DNA of 64,000 bases from Candidatus Leptovillus affinis (GCA_016705235.1 JADIYP010000005.1:378252-442251); one strand, 5' to 3'. Counted from the stretch's first letter, positions 8,454 through 17,951 are shown. The notes: generated by a model from the sequence alone, not told the origin. Made by a program: numbers and translations.

Positions 8454-9285
8454 AGACCCGATGGGTTTTCCCTGCCGACCCGAAGGGTTTTTTCGTAGAG
8501 AAATTAGAACAGAAAGCGACAAACCCTTCGGGTCTTGGCGAGAGGCGGTAGTGGGGAGAAGACCCGAAGGGTTTGGTGTTGGGTGTTTTGGGGTTGTGGG
8601 GGTTAAACCCTTCGGGTCGAGGTGGTGGATGCCGACCCGAAGGGTTTTTTTGTAGAGAAATTGGAATAGAAAGCGACAAACCCTTCGGGTCTGGGGGAGA
8701 GGAGGTGGTGGTGGGAAGACCCGAAGGGTTTGGTGTTGGGTGTTTTGGGGTTGTGGGGGTTAAACCCTTCGGGTCGAGGTGGTGGATGCCGACCCGAAGG
8801 GTTTTTTTGTAGAGAAATTGGAATAGGAAGCGACAAACCCTTCGGGTCTGGGGGAGAGGAGGTGGTGGTGGGAAGACCCGAAGGGTTTGGGGTTGGGTGT
8901 TTAGGGTTTGTGGGTGTTAAACCCTTCGGGTCTTCGGGTCGGGGGAAACCCTTCGGGTCTGGGGGAGAGGAGGTGGTGGTGGGAAGACCCGAAGGGTTTG
9001 GTGTTGGGTGTTTTGGGGTTGTGGGGGTTAAACCCTTCGGGTCGGGGGGGGGAGGGGTGGTGGGGGAAGACCCAAGGGTTTGGGTTGGGTGTTTTGGGGT
9101 TTGGGGTAAACCTTCGGGTGGGGGTGGGGAGAAGACCCGAAGGGTTTGAGGTTGGGTGTTTTGGGGTTGTGGGGGTTAAACCCTTCGGGTCGGGGGGGGG
9201 GGAGAAGACCCGAAGGGTTTGGGGGTGGGTTTTTAGGGTTTGTGGGTGGTAAACCCTTCGGGTCGGGGAGGGTCGAGGGGGGGGC
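8454..9285. repeat. REP-like array, GACCCGAAGGGTTT variant
   Basis: About 0.83 kb made of alternating GACCCGAAGGGTTT and AAACCCTTCGGGTC palindromic cores separated by G/T-rich spacers. A higher-order unit of 157 bp is nearly identically repeated (compare units beginning at 8634 and 8791). The array begins 3 bases after the acyl-CoA dehydrogenase stop codon and runs to the 3' end of the convergent gene at 9288. Open frames through it are repeat artefacts. No ACGGCCGT palindrome was seen inside it. Confidence 0.9.
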
Positions 9286-9287
9286 GG

Positions 9288-9938
9288 CTAGGCGAAGCCG
9301 AGCATTTGCAGGTCGCGGGGGGTGTCGGCGAGGGCGACGGACGCAACTGTTTTGAAGTCGGCGAGCCAGGTGTCCAGGTCTTTGAGTTTGGCGTCGCGGG
9401 TTTGGGTGGCTTTGACGGCTTCGCTGCTTTCGCGGTTGGTATTGGTGATGGCGCTGCGCACGGCCGTTACTAAATCCAGTTCGCTTTGTAGTTTGGTCTG
9501 GTCATAGGTGAACCGGGCCATGTCGGCCAGCAGGGCGGGGTCGTTGAGGAGACCTTCGTAGAATTTTTCGGCTTGTTCTTGCCAACCGGCGATGGTGGTT
9601 TTGCGACGGCCGTTCAGGTCCAGGCTTACCTGGGCGTCGGTGTTGTCTTTGAAGGCGACGCGGGCGAGTTTGAGGGTGCGCTTGTAGGCCACGTCGGCGG
9701 CATCGCGGGCCGATTTGAGTTGTTCGGCGGCGGCGGCTTTGTCGCCATATTCGCGGGCCTGCTCTTTGGTCAGGTCTTCGGCTTCGCGGTAGAGGGCGCG
9801 GGCCTGGGCCATGGCGGCGGCATCGTAGCCGAAGGGGGCCAGGATGTCTTGCAGGTGGGGGTTGTTTAGCACGCCGTCGATGGCTATTTGGGCGGCCATT
9901 AAGCGGTCTTCTACTTTTAATCGGGGTCGATTTGCCAT
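9288..9938 (-). CDS. Conserved hypothetical protein, helical/coiled-coil
   Basis: 216 aa, not recognised. It is strongly alpha-helical with heptad-like stretches (YREAEDLTKEQAREYGDKAAAAEQLKSARDA is the clearest region, residues about 50-80) and no signal peptide, Cys pair or membrane segment. ATG 9938 follows AAAGGAG at a good distance. It ends directly against one REP-like array, and its upstream region contains a 21-bp minisatellite. A structural or filament-like role is possible but unsupported. Confidence 0.75.
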   Translation of the reverse strand: MANRPRLKVEDRLMAAQIAIDGVLNNPHLQDILAPFGYDAAAMAQARALYREAEDLTKEQAREYGDKAAAAEQLKSARDAADVAYKRTLKLARVAFKDNTDAQVSLDLNGRRKTTIAGWQEQAEKFYEGLLNDPALLADMARFTYDQTKLQSELDLVTAVRSAITNTNRESSEAVKATQTRDAKLKDLDTWLADFKTVASVALADTPRDLQMLGFA

Positions 9939-10089
9939 GGGAATATGTCTCCTTTTGGGTTATGGGCTGCCTGTGCCTGGCGCCGATTGACTGGAACACG
10001 GGCAGCAAGTTTAATGTCGGGCCGGTTTGGGGTTGACCGATGCGTTTTGGGGCTTTTCGGTGAACGGCCGGCCAGAAAATCGAGGGGAG

Positions 10090-10342
10090 ATGGCGTTTGT
10101 GCGCGGTTGGATGGCGTTTGTACGTGGTTGGATGGCGTTTGTACACGGTTGGATGGCGTTTGTGCGCGGTTAAATGGCTTTTGTACGCGGTAGGATGGCG
10201 TTTGTACGTGGTTGGATGGCGTTTGTGCGCGGTTAAATGGCGTTTGTACGCGGTTAAATAGCGTTTGTGCGCGGTTAAGTGGCATTTGTGCGCGATTGTG
10301 TGGCGTTTGTGCGCGGTTGGATGGCGTTTGTACGCGGGTTGG
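10090..10342. repeat. 21-bp minisatellite, about 12 units
   Basis: Tandem copies of ATGGCGTTTGTRCGYGGTTG-type units, period 21, with single-base variation in each. Because 21 is a multiple of three, several frames stay open across it and give heptapeptide repeats (for example NRAQTPS on the minus strand). I treat these as artefacts. The 560-base spacer 9939-10502 holds this repeat and otherwise nothing recognised except two ACGGCCGT palindromes near 10363 and 10381. Confidence 0.85.
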
Positions 10343-10502
10343 GGGGTATGTGGCGGGGGTGTGACGGCCGTTGTGTGGGTAACGGCCGTGGGTGGTTGGT
10401 TGAATCATGGTTTGTTGTTGGTTAAAAACTGTTTTTTGGTAACACGTTTGAAATTATCAGGATTTTGGGGAGGGGTGTCTATAGTACGGAGGTGGGAGTG
10501 GT

Positions 10503-10856
10503 TAAACCCTAAGGGTTTTCTTGAACCCTTAGGGTTTTTGGAGTGGGAAAACCCCAAGGGTTGGGGAAAACCCTTGGGGTTGGGTGGGGAACCCTAAGGG
10601 TTTTCTTGAACCCTTAGGGTTTTTGGAGATTAAAACCCCAAGGGTTGGGGAAAACCCTTGGGGTTGGGTGGGGAACCCTAAGGGTTTTCTTGAACCCTTA
10701 GGGTTTTTGGAGTGGGAAAACCCCAAGGGTTGGGGAAAACCCTTGGGGTTGGGTGGGGAACCCTAAGGGTTTTCTTGAACCCTTAGGGTTTTGGAGATTA
10801 AAACCCCAAGGGTTGGGGAAAACCCTTGGGGTTGGGAGGGGAACCCTTGGGGTTTT
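10503..10856. repeat. REP-like array, CCCTAAGGG / CCCCAAGGG mixed variant
   Basis: Four units of 84-85 bp (CCCTAAGGG cores at 10507, 10592, 10676 and 10761). Each contains one CCCTAAGGG hairpin and one CCCCAAGGG hairpin in fixed order. Alternate units differ in the linker (GAGTGGG versus GAGATTA), implying amplification of a two-unit block of about 169 bp. The last core overlaps the TAA stop of the RAYT gene. Confidence 0.9.
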
Positions 10857-11490
10857 AGTCTTGGTCGCCGAGCCATTTTTGTAGGGGGGTTTCGTTGGGG
10901 TGGGTTTGGTGGGCTTCTTGGAATTGGGCGAGGCTGCCGTACCAGTCGAGGACGGCCGTTTTGTCTATGCGGGTGGGTTTGTCGTGGAGGATGGCGTGGT
11001 AGGAGGAGTGGGGCCAGTCGCGGAAGTCGGTGACGAGGTTGTGTTTTTGGGGGTTGCGGTGGATGTAGGTGATGAGGTTGTAGTAGTAGGCGTCGGTGGT
11101 GACGGGGATGCGGCCGAAGGGGTGTTCGAGGAGGGAGCCGGTACGGCCGTTGGCTTTGTTGTAGGCTTTGGCGTAGGCGTTGCAGAGGTTGCTGAAGGCT
11201 TGGCTGGGGTTGGGGGCGGGGGTGGGGGTGGGGGTAGGTAAAACCCCAAGGGTTTCGGAAACCCTTGGGGTTGGGGGGGCGCTTGGGGTTGGGAGGATGT
11301 GGACGAGGAAGTGGAAGTGGTTGGGCAGGAGGCAGTAGGCGTAGGTTGTGGCCCAGGGGTGGAAGTGGGTGGTGTAGAGTTTGAGGAAGTAGTGGTAGTT
11401 TTCTTTGGTGCGGAAGATGGTTTCGCGGTTGTTGCCTCGGTTGTAGATGTGGTAGATGGTGTTGGGTTGGAGGGGGGCGGGTTTGGTCAT
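10855..11490 (-). CDS. REP-associated tyrosine transposase (RAYT, Y1/HUH family)
   Basis: 211 aa. The HUH signature is NHFHFLVH (around residue 55) and the catalytic Tyr region is AYYYNLITYIHRNP. The N-terminal YHIYNRGNNRETIF and C-terminal DWPHSSYHAIL are typical of TnpA-REP proteins, which cut and join single-stranded REP hairpins. The gene is flanked on both sides by REP-like palindromes (array 10503-10856 and perfect palindrome 11514-11547). A REP copy (11240-11272) lies inside the gene in frame and encodes the Pro-rich insert PPTPRVSETLGVLPTP between the HUH motif and the tyrosine. Start ATG 11490 has AAGGA upstream. Confidence 0.9.
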   Translation of the reverse strand: MTKPAPLQPNTIYHIYNRGNNRETIFRTKENYHYFLKLYTTHFHPWATTYAYCLLPNHFHFLVHILPTPSAPPTPRVSETLGVLPTPTPTPAPNPSQAFSNLCNAYAKAYNKANGRTGSLLEHPFGRIPVTTDAYYYNLITYIHRNPQKHNLVTDFRDWPHSSYHAILHDKPTRIDKTAVLDWYGSLAQFQEAHQTHPNETPLQKWLGDQD

Positions 11491-11513
11491 GGTTGTTCCT
11501 TGGGGGGGGACCC

Positions 11514-11547
11514 AGACCCCAAGGGTTTTTAAAAACCCTTGGGGTCT
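11514..11547. repeat. Perfect 34-bp REP palindrome upstream of the RAYT gene
   Basis: AGACCCCAAGGGTTTTT and its exact complement AAAAACCCTTGGGGTCT abut with no loop. It lies between the RAYT start and the 3' end of the restriction-modification gene. It is the most symmetric REP copy in the window and sits next to the transposase. Confidence 0.9.
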
Positions 11548-11557
11548 TGCGGGGTCG

Positions 11558-12442
11558 CTAGACTTCGCCGTAGTTGTATTTGGTGCTTTGTTCGATGAGG
11601 TGGATTTCTTCTGGCGTGAGGTGGAAGAGTTTGTAGACGTGGGCGTTGAGTTGGGTTTCTTGGGTGATGATTTGGGCGGTTAGTTGTTGGTGTTGGTGTT
11701 GGGCGTCGGCGAGATAGAGTTCCCATTCGTGGCGTTCTTTGAGGGGGATATCGCGTTTGAAGACTTTTTTGATTTCGGCGCGGAATTTGACGAAGTTGAG
11801 GTCCCACCAGGCGGTGAGGGCATTGTTGAGGGCATGATTTTCTGGGTCCAGATCGGTTATTATGCGGTGGCGGGTTTCTTCATGGAGTTGGTAACGAGTT
11901 TGAGCCGCTTGAGTAATAGTTAAGGCAAGTTTCTCGATTTCATCACGATTAAATTCGGCTAATGGGATTGGAACTTCACTCATGTATTGATAAACAAGTC
12001 GATAGCGTTCTAAACCAGCACGTATCGAAGGGCAATTGAAATTTGAGAGAGTAAACCAGGTACCTGGACTTGAAGATAGCATCAAAAACCCATCATTAGA
12101 AGGGATAAGATAACCTGTATTATTTAAGAAAATATCTGGTTTTGTAAATGAGAAGCGCGGTCTTTTTGTAATATCCGGCCAGGAAATTTTTTGTTCATCG
12201 AATGCAGAATAGTAATCTACACTGTCTTGAATCTCGTACCATCTATATGATCCGGCCTTTCTTCCAGCCCAATGTTTTTTAGTAGGCCAATCATTGGGTT
12301 TTGGTTCTAATTGTTGGCGATAAGTATCTAAATATTGCTTGATAACCGGATATTGATCGATGTCAATTCCCCGCCGAGTGAAAATTAAATATTCTCCCTG
12401 AAAGGCTTGATACCAGGGACGCAGGTCTGCGCCGCGCAGCAT
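11558..12442 (-). CDS. Type IIG restriction-modification enzyme, C-terminal (target recognition) part, separated by frameshift
   Basis: 294 aa from the first downstream ATG; the homologous frame actually extends upstream to about 12530. Sequence such as IIKPMLRGADLRPWY, YLIFTRRG and a TaqI-like specificity region around WFTLSNFNCPSIRAG matches the recognition half of Eco57I/BREX-PglX-like methyltransferases. The preceding frame reads TGLNEAFIIDHTTRNRL directly after YYGVK of the upstream piece. One missing base in an A-run (AAAA near 12529-12532) therefore separates the two halves. Helical coiled-coil segments follow residue 200. Confidence 0.8.
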   Translation of the reverse strand: MLRGADLRPWYQAFQGEYLIFTRRGIDIDQYPVIKQYLDTYRQQLEPKPNDWPTKKHWAGRKAGSYRWYEIQDSVDYYSAFDEQKISWPDITKRPRFSFTKPDIFLNNTGYLIPSNDGFLMLSSSPGTWFTLSNFNCPSIRAGLERYRLVYQYMSEVPIPLAEFNRDEIEKLALTITQAAQTRYQLHEETRHRIITDLDPENHALNNALTAWWDLNFVKFRAEIKKVFKRDIPLKERHEWELYLADAQHQHQQLTAQIITQETQLNAHVYKLFHLTPEEIHLIEQSTKYNYGEV

Positions 12443-12522
12443 GGGCTTGATGATGGCCTGGTTGTTAGGGTCTTCGGTTATAAGACGGTTGCGTGTTGTG
12501 TGGTCAATGATAAACGCTTCAT

Positions 12523-15500
12523 TTAAGCCTGTTTTACACCATAATAAATTTTTCCATTGACTACATTTTCGAGTGACTCTCCTTGCGCCAAGATTTTATC
12601 AAATAACTTGCGCTTAGTATCGTCTAGCTGCCAGCCGCTATCTGTTTGATTATGGATAGTTACAGTTTGCAACTTCTCTACAAGTCTTTGGCTAAAATTT
12701 TCCAGTCCCTCGCCGCGATTAAATGAGGCTGTATTGGCTATATGGTCATCAGGTGGCGTGCTGTGCTGCACGACATGGATAGCAGGGTATAAATCTGCCG
12801 CATCGGCAAAGACCCGATTGTCACCGAGGTCAATTATCTTCTCAATGGTAGTGTTTTGGCGCAGATAGGCGCGCAAGGCGGTGGCATAATTGGCGCGGAG
12901 CCAGCTATTACTACTAATGTAGGCATTTAAGCCGCCTTCCTTTAGCGTAGTAATGCCCTGAGCGAAGAAATATACAAATAAATCGGCGGTTCCGGCGTAC
13001 ACATTGGCAAAGTGTTGGCTAAAGAAGGGCTTTAGCGGCGTTAGCTGCTCCTGACGCACATAAGGCGGGTTGCCAATGACGGCATCAAACCCGGCGGCGG
13101 CGTGGCGGGAACGGCCGTATTCGTCGAAGAACACTTCGGGGAAGGCCAGTTCCCAATGGAAGTAGTCGAGATCGGGGTTGGTCTGGCGGTTGGCGGCGGG
13201 GTGGGCTAAAAATTGGGCGGTTTGGGCGTCGGTTAGCAGGTTTTCGCGCCCTTGCAGGCGGTCGGCCAGGGCGCGGTAGGCTTCGGGGGTCATGTCGTTG
13301 CCAAAGTAGGCGCTTACCCACAGGTCGGCCAGCGTTTGCCAGCGGGCGACGTGGGTTTGTTGGATGTTTTGCCAGGCGATTTCTTTGGCGTGGACGGTTT
13401 CGATGTCGTCGCTGGGCAGTCGTTCGATGGTCATTACGTCGGCTACGGCGCGGTTGATGTCGCGGGTGAAGGCGGATTCGTCGAAGAGGGGGTGTTGGGC
13501 GTCCGGGGGAGACCCTAAGGGTTTGGGAAACCCTTGGGGTCTGGGCGGGCGGGATAAATCGTCGAGCCAGGCGCCGATGAGGCTGTCGCCGTGGCGCAGG
13601 TGGTGGTCGAGGAAGGATAGGGGCTTGTCGGCGGCGGCCGTTTTGAGCCACAGGGAGAGTTTGGCCAGTTCTACGGCCATTGGGTTCTTGTCTACGCCGT
13701 AGATGCAGGCTTCGACGACGCGCCGTTTCCAGTAGAGCAGGTCGGATTCGGCCGTGGGGGCGGCAATGGGGCTGTTCTGGGAGTATGGGCCTGTTTGGGC
13801 GGGGGATGCCTGGACATAATCGTCGGTGGCCAGGGCGCGGGCGAGGTAATGGGTGGCTTCGACGAGGAAATGGCCGGATCCCATGGCCGGATCGAGGACG
13901 TTGAGGCGCAAAATTTCGGCGATGAAGCGTTCCGCGCTCTGCCGCTGGCGTTCGGCGTCGTTGAGGGAGCCGGTGTGGCGCGTTTGGGCCTTTACCCGTT
14001 CGCGGGCTTGCTCTACCAGCGGCCCCAGGGTGTTTTCGACGATGTATTCTACGATGTAATCGGGGGTGTAGTAGGAGCCGGTGGCCTTGCGCTCCCCTTT
14101 GTCGTTGGTTAGATAGAGGTCGCCGGGCTGTCGGCGGTCGGCAAAGGTCTTGGCTTTGCCTTTTTGGCTGATGGGGACCCAGGTTTCCACGCCGCTTTTG
14201 CTGATGGTGACCATTTCTTCGTCGGCGATGGCGACTTTGTATTCCAACATGCCTTCGTAGATGGAGCCTAGCTGGCGCACGTCGAGGGTGCGGTAATCGA
14301 CGGCCTGATAGGCGGGTTTGCCGCCGTCTTGCAGGATGCGCCGGTAGGCAAGATAGTCGATGGCTCTGGCGAGGAAACGATCGCCGACGAAGTGCTGCTC
14401 TAAAAAGGGGTGTTGGGCGGCGTCGAACAGGCCGCCATTGTAGCGGGGCACGCTTAGGTCGGCGTTTAGCTGTGGGTCGCTGCCGCTGATGAGGCGGAAT
14501 AGTTCGCCGAGGCGGTTCCAGTAGCGTTTGCCGGTGGTTGGCTGGGTTTCCAGGGTGTTGCGGCTGTTGTTGATGCTTTGGGCTAGCTGCTGCAAGCTGT
14601 AGTGGTCTTTGTAGGCGGGGTTGTGCATGGGCAGCAGGGCGCGGCTTTCGCCGTAGATGAGAAAGAGCAGGCGGTAGAGCAGGTAGAGGCTGTTTTGGTA
14701 CACTTGCAGGCGTTGGGCGGGGTTGGTTTTGTCTAGTGTGGCGTCGCCGGCAAAAAAGCCGATGATGAGCTGCTCCAGGGAGCGGTAGGCGTTGTCGCGC
14801 AGGTTGGTTTCTAGCTCGATGGCGTAGGCGCGGCTGTCTTTGAGGGCGTCGTTGAGGAAGGTACGGCCGTGGGCGTCGGGGCGGAAGGCGGTCTGGTTGA
14901 AGAAGAGCCAGAAGTAGGCGATGACGGCCGTGGCGGCGGTGTCGTTGGGGGCGTTTAGGGCGGCCAGGAGGTCGATCTCGAAGTATGTTTCCAGGGTGCG
15001 GGAGGATGATTTGTGCAGCAGGCGCCAGAAACGGCCGTTGCTGAGGATGCCCCATTCTAAACCGGTGAGGGTGAGGTAGGTGTCGATTTGGTACATGGGG
15101 TTTTGGTCGTCGAAGATGGGTTTGGCGCCGGTTTTTTTGCTGAGGTTGACTTCCCACTGCTTGACTTCGCCGATGGCGAGGGCGTGTTGGGCGTAGAGGG
15201 GGGTGTTTTGGTGGGATACGGCCGTTTGCCGGGCTTCTTCGTCGGGGAAGAAGGCGTAGTCGGGCTTTTTGGTGCTGTTTTTTAGGCCGGGGATGGCGGC
15301 TTGCACTTCCCAGATGTGTCCGAGGCGTTCAAAGATGGGTTTGAACCAGTTTTCTTCGAGTTGGGCCTCTTTGTAGTCGGTTAATTGGGCTTGTTCTTGG
15401 GTGTAGCGGGCGCGGAGCCAGTTTAGGAGGGGGCGGGCTTGGGTGACGGCCGTTTGCCAGGTTGGGGTGTGGCGTAGGATGTCGTCCAGGTAGTGGTCGG

Positions 15501-15561
15501 AGAAGAGGGATTGGTTGTTGTGGGAGGTGAGGGGGAGGGGTATTTGGGATGGGTTGGGCAT
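12523..15561 (-). CDS. Type IIG restriction-modification enzyme, N-terminal nuclease and methyltransferase part
   Basis: 1012 aa up to a premature stop. The first ~200 residues look like a nuclease/HsdR-N-like region (KKPDYAFF, IGEVKQWE, a possible PD-ExK-like core). The methyltransferase follows: motif I LDPAMGSGHFLVEA and motif IV AVIGNPPYVRQEQ (N6-adenine type). The protein ends ...KIYYGVKQA because of the frameshift described for 11558-12442; restoring one base gives a single enzyme of about 1335 aa. A REP copy (13511-13541) lies in frame inside it and encodes PRPQGFPKPLGSPPD. ATG 15561 has CCAGGAGC upstream. Activity of the split product is doubtful. Confidence 0.88.
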   Translation of the reverse strand: MPNPSQIPLPLTSHNNQSLFSDHYLDDILRHTPTWQTAVTQARPLLNWLRARYTQEQAQLTDYKEAQLEENWFKPIFERLGHIWEVQAAIPGLKNSTKKPDYAFFPDEEARQTAVSHQNTPLYAQHALAIGEVKQWEVNLSKKTGAKPIFDDQNPMYQIDTYLTLTGLEWGILSNGRFWRLLHKSSSRTLETYFEIDLLAALNAPNDTAATAVIAYFWLFFNQTAFRPDAHGRTFLNDALKDSRAYAIELETNLRDNAYRSLEQLIIGFFAGDATLDKTNPAQRLQVYQNSLYLLYRLLFLIYGESRALLPMHNPAYKDHYSLQQLAQSINNSRNTLETQPTTGKRYWNRLGELFRLISGSDPQLNADLSVPRYNGGLFDAAQHPFLEQHFVGDRFLARAIDYLAYRRILQDGGKPAYQAVDYRTLDVRQLGSIYEGMLEYKVAIADEEMVTISKSGVETWVPISQKGKAKTFADRRQPGDLYLTNDKGERKATGSYYTPDYIVEYIVENTLGPLVEQARERVKAQTRHTGSLNDAERQRQSAERFIAEILRLNVLDPAMGSGHFLVEATHYLARALATDDYVQASPAQTGPYSQNSPIAAPTAESDLLYWKRRVVEACIYGVDKNPMAVELAKLSLWLKTAAADKPLSFLDHHLRHGDSLIGAWLDDLSRPPRPQGFPKPLGSPPDAQHPLFDESAFTRDINRAVADVMTIERLPSDDIETVHAKEIAWQNIQQTHVARWQTLADLWVSAYFGNDMTPEAYRALADRLQGRENLLTDAQTAQFLAHPAANRQTNPDLDYFHWELAFPEVFFDEYGRSRHAAAGFDAVIGNPPYVRQEQLTPLKPFFSQHFANVYAGTADLFVYFFAQGITTLKEGGLNAYISSNSWLRANYATALRAYLRQNTTIEKIIDLGDNRVFADAADLYPAIHVVQHSTPPDDHIANTASFNRGEGLENFSQRLVEKLQTVTIHNQTDSGWQLDDTKRKLFDKILAQGESLENVVNGKIYYGVKQA
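13511..13541. repeat. REP-like hairpin inside the restriction-modification gene
   Basis: GACCCTAAGGGTTTGGG followed by AAACCCTTGGGGTC lies in the coding sequence in frame, between the methyltransferase motifs. The two arms are of different variants (TAA and CAA centres). Confidence 0.85.
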
Positions 15562-15596
15562 GGGTGGCGCTCCTGGTAATTGTTAAGACCCTAAGG

Positions 15597-15646
15597 GTTT
15601 GGGAAGACCCGGGAAGACCCTAAGGGTTTAAGAAAACCCTTAGGGT

Positions 15647-15648
<2 letters not shown>
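15597..15648. repeat. REP-like cluster between rlmN and the restriction-modification gene
   Basis: Two GACCCTAAGGGTTT cores (15597 and about 15617) and one AAACCCTTAGGGTC core occupy the 85-base gap. The last copy abuts the TAG stop of rlmN. Confidence 0.85.
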
Positions 15649-16690
<1,042 letters not shown>

Positions 16691-16697
16691 GGGAGAA

Positions 16698-16703
16698 ATT
16701 GTA
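16698..16703 (-). promoter_or_regulatory. -10 box TACAAT, 7 bases before the rlmN ATG
   Basis: Reading on the minus strand, TACAAT is followed by TTCTCCC and then ATG, which puts the expected transcription start at or next to the start codon. The same TACAAT-N7-ATG arrangement precedes the genes at 18455 and 23351. Confidence 0.55.
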
Positions 16704-16746
16704 GCCAGGGTGGGGGGATTGGCAAATTAGATTGGCAAATTGTTAA

Positions 16747-16799
16747 GACCCTAAGGGTTTAGGAAAACCCTTAGGGTCGGGAGGTAACCCTTAGGGTCT
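16747..16799. repeat. REP-like cluster, CCCTAAGGG type
   Basis: GACCCTAAGGGTTT followed by two AAACCCTTAGGGTC-type cores. The outermost core supplies the last two codons and the TAA stop of the cystathionine gamma-synthase-like gene (AGA CCC TAA). Confidence 0.85.
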
Positions 16800-17927
16800 G
16801 AGGATTTGATTCAGCGCTTGGTTTAAGTCGTCGATCAGGTCGGCGGGGTGTTCCAGGCCGATGGAGAGGCGCAGGAGATTGGGCGGGGTGAGGGTTCCGG
16901 GGGCTTCGATGGAGGCGCGGTGTTCGATGAGGCTGTGGGTTCCGCCAAAACTGGTGGCGCGGGTGAAGAGTTTGACGTTGGCGGCGACGGTCATGGCCGT
17001 GTCGGCGTCGCCGCGCACGAGGATGGAGAGCAGTCCGCCGCCGCCGGCCATCTGGCGCACGGCCGTGGCAAAGGCTTCGTGCGTGGGCAGGCCGGGATAC
17101 AGCACCGCTTCGACGGCCGGATGCTCGGCCAGGAACTCGGCGACGTGTTGGGCGTGGCTGGATTGGGCGCGCACGCGGATGGGCAGGGTTTGGATGCCGC
17201 GCAGCGTGAGCCAACAGTCGAAGGGGGAGGGGACTGCGCCGCCAATGTGTTGGATGAGGCGGATTTGTTGGAACAGGGGCGTCTCTTCGCGGGTAATGAG
17301 GACGCCGCCGAGCACGTCGCTGTGGCCGCCCAGGTATTTGGTGCTGGCGTGGATGACGAGATCGGCGGATTGGAGGAACGGCCGTTGCAAAACCGGCGTG
17401 GGAATGGTGTTGTCTACGATGACGGTCGCGCCGACGGCATGAGCCAGCTCGGTTACGGCGCGGATGTCGGTGATTTTTAGCTGCGGATTGGACGGCGTTT
17501 CCACGATGACCAGCTTTGTTTCCGGCCGCAGGGCGGCGCGTAGGGCGTCTGTGTTGGTCATGTCGATGAAGGAGACGGTTAATCCCCAGGGAACGAAGAT
17601 TTCGCGCAGCATACGCTGGATGCCGAAGTACATATCGCCCGGAGCGATGACATGATCGCCCGGTTTGAGGGCCTGGAGCAGCGACATCATGGCTACGGAG
17701 CCGGAGGCGAAGGCTGCGGCGGCCGTTCCGCCTTCCAGGGCGGCGATGGATGCCTCTAAGGCGGCGCGGTTGGGGTTGCCACTGCGGGTGTAGTCGTAAC
17801 CGTGGGGGTAACGGCCGTCGGCTTCGCGTTCAAATGTGGTTGAGAGGTGGATGGGCGGGGTGACTGCGCCGGTGGCGGGGTCGATGGGTTGTCCTTCGTG
17901 GATGGCGAGGGTTTCGATATGGTTCAT
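16791..17927 (-). CDS. PLP-dependent trans-sulfuration enzyme (cystathionine gamma-synthase/lyase family)
   Basis: 378 aa, typical length. DYTRSGNPNRAALE and AFASGSVAMMSLLQ are the cofactor phosphate-binding and family motifs; the PLP Lys is in HASTKYLGGHSDVLGG, and the C-terminal FGGTHSLIEHRA and LLRLSIGLEHPADLIDDL are standard. The family catalyses gamma-replacement or elimination on homoserine esters or cystathionine in Met/Cys metabolism. Synthase and lyase (or methionine gamma-lyase) cannot be separated by eye. AAAGGAACC precedes ATG 17927. Its 3' end overlaps a REP element. Confidence 0.92.
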   Translation of the reverse strand: MNHIETLAIHEGQPIDPATGAVTPPIHLSTTFEREADGRYPHGYDYTRSGNPNRAALEASIAALEGGTAAAAFASGSVAMMSLLQALKPGDHVIAPGDMYFGIQRMLREIFVPWGLTVSFIDMTNTDALRAALRPETKLVIVETPSNPQLKITDIRAVTELAHAVGATVIVDNTIPTPVLQRPFLQSADLVIHASTKYLGGHSDVLGGVLITREETPLFQQIRLIQHIGGAVPSPFDCWLTLRGIQTLPIRVRAQSSHAQHVAEFLAEHPAVEAVLYPGLPTHEAFATAVRQMAGGGGLLSILVRGDADTAMTVAANVKLFTRATSFGGTHSLIEHRASIEAPGTLTPPNLLRLSIGLEHPADLIDDLNQALNQILRP

Positions 17928-17951
17928 GTTGGGTTCCTTTCTGGTAATTCT

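Noticed and set aside
8454..9285. Possible CRISPR array
   Set aside because: Repeats are palindromic REP cores in both orientations with conserved, not unique, spacers, and no cas gene is present.
8440..9355. Overlapping Gly/Pro-rich open frames through the REP array
   Set aside because: They exist in several frames and both strands and consist only of translated repeat cores (KPFGS, RPEGF).
9917..10408. Minus-strand open frame coding NRAQTPS heptads
   Set aside because: Produced by a 21-bp minisatellite; equivalent frames are open on the plus strand and no ribosome site supports it.
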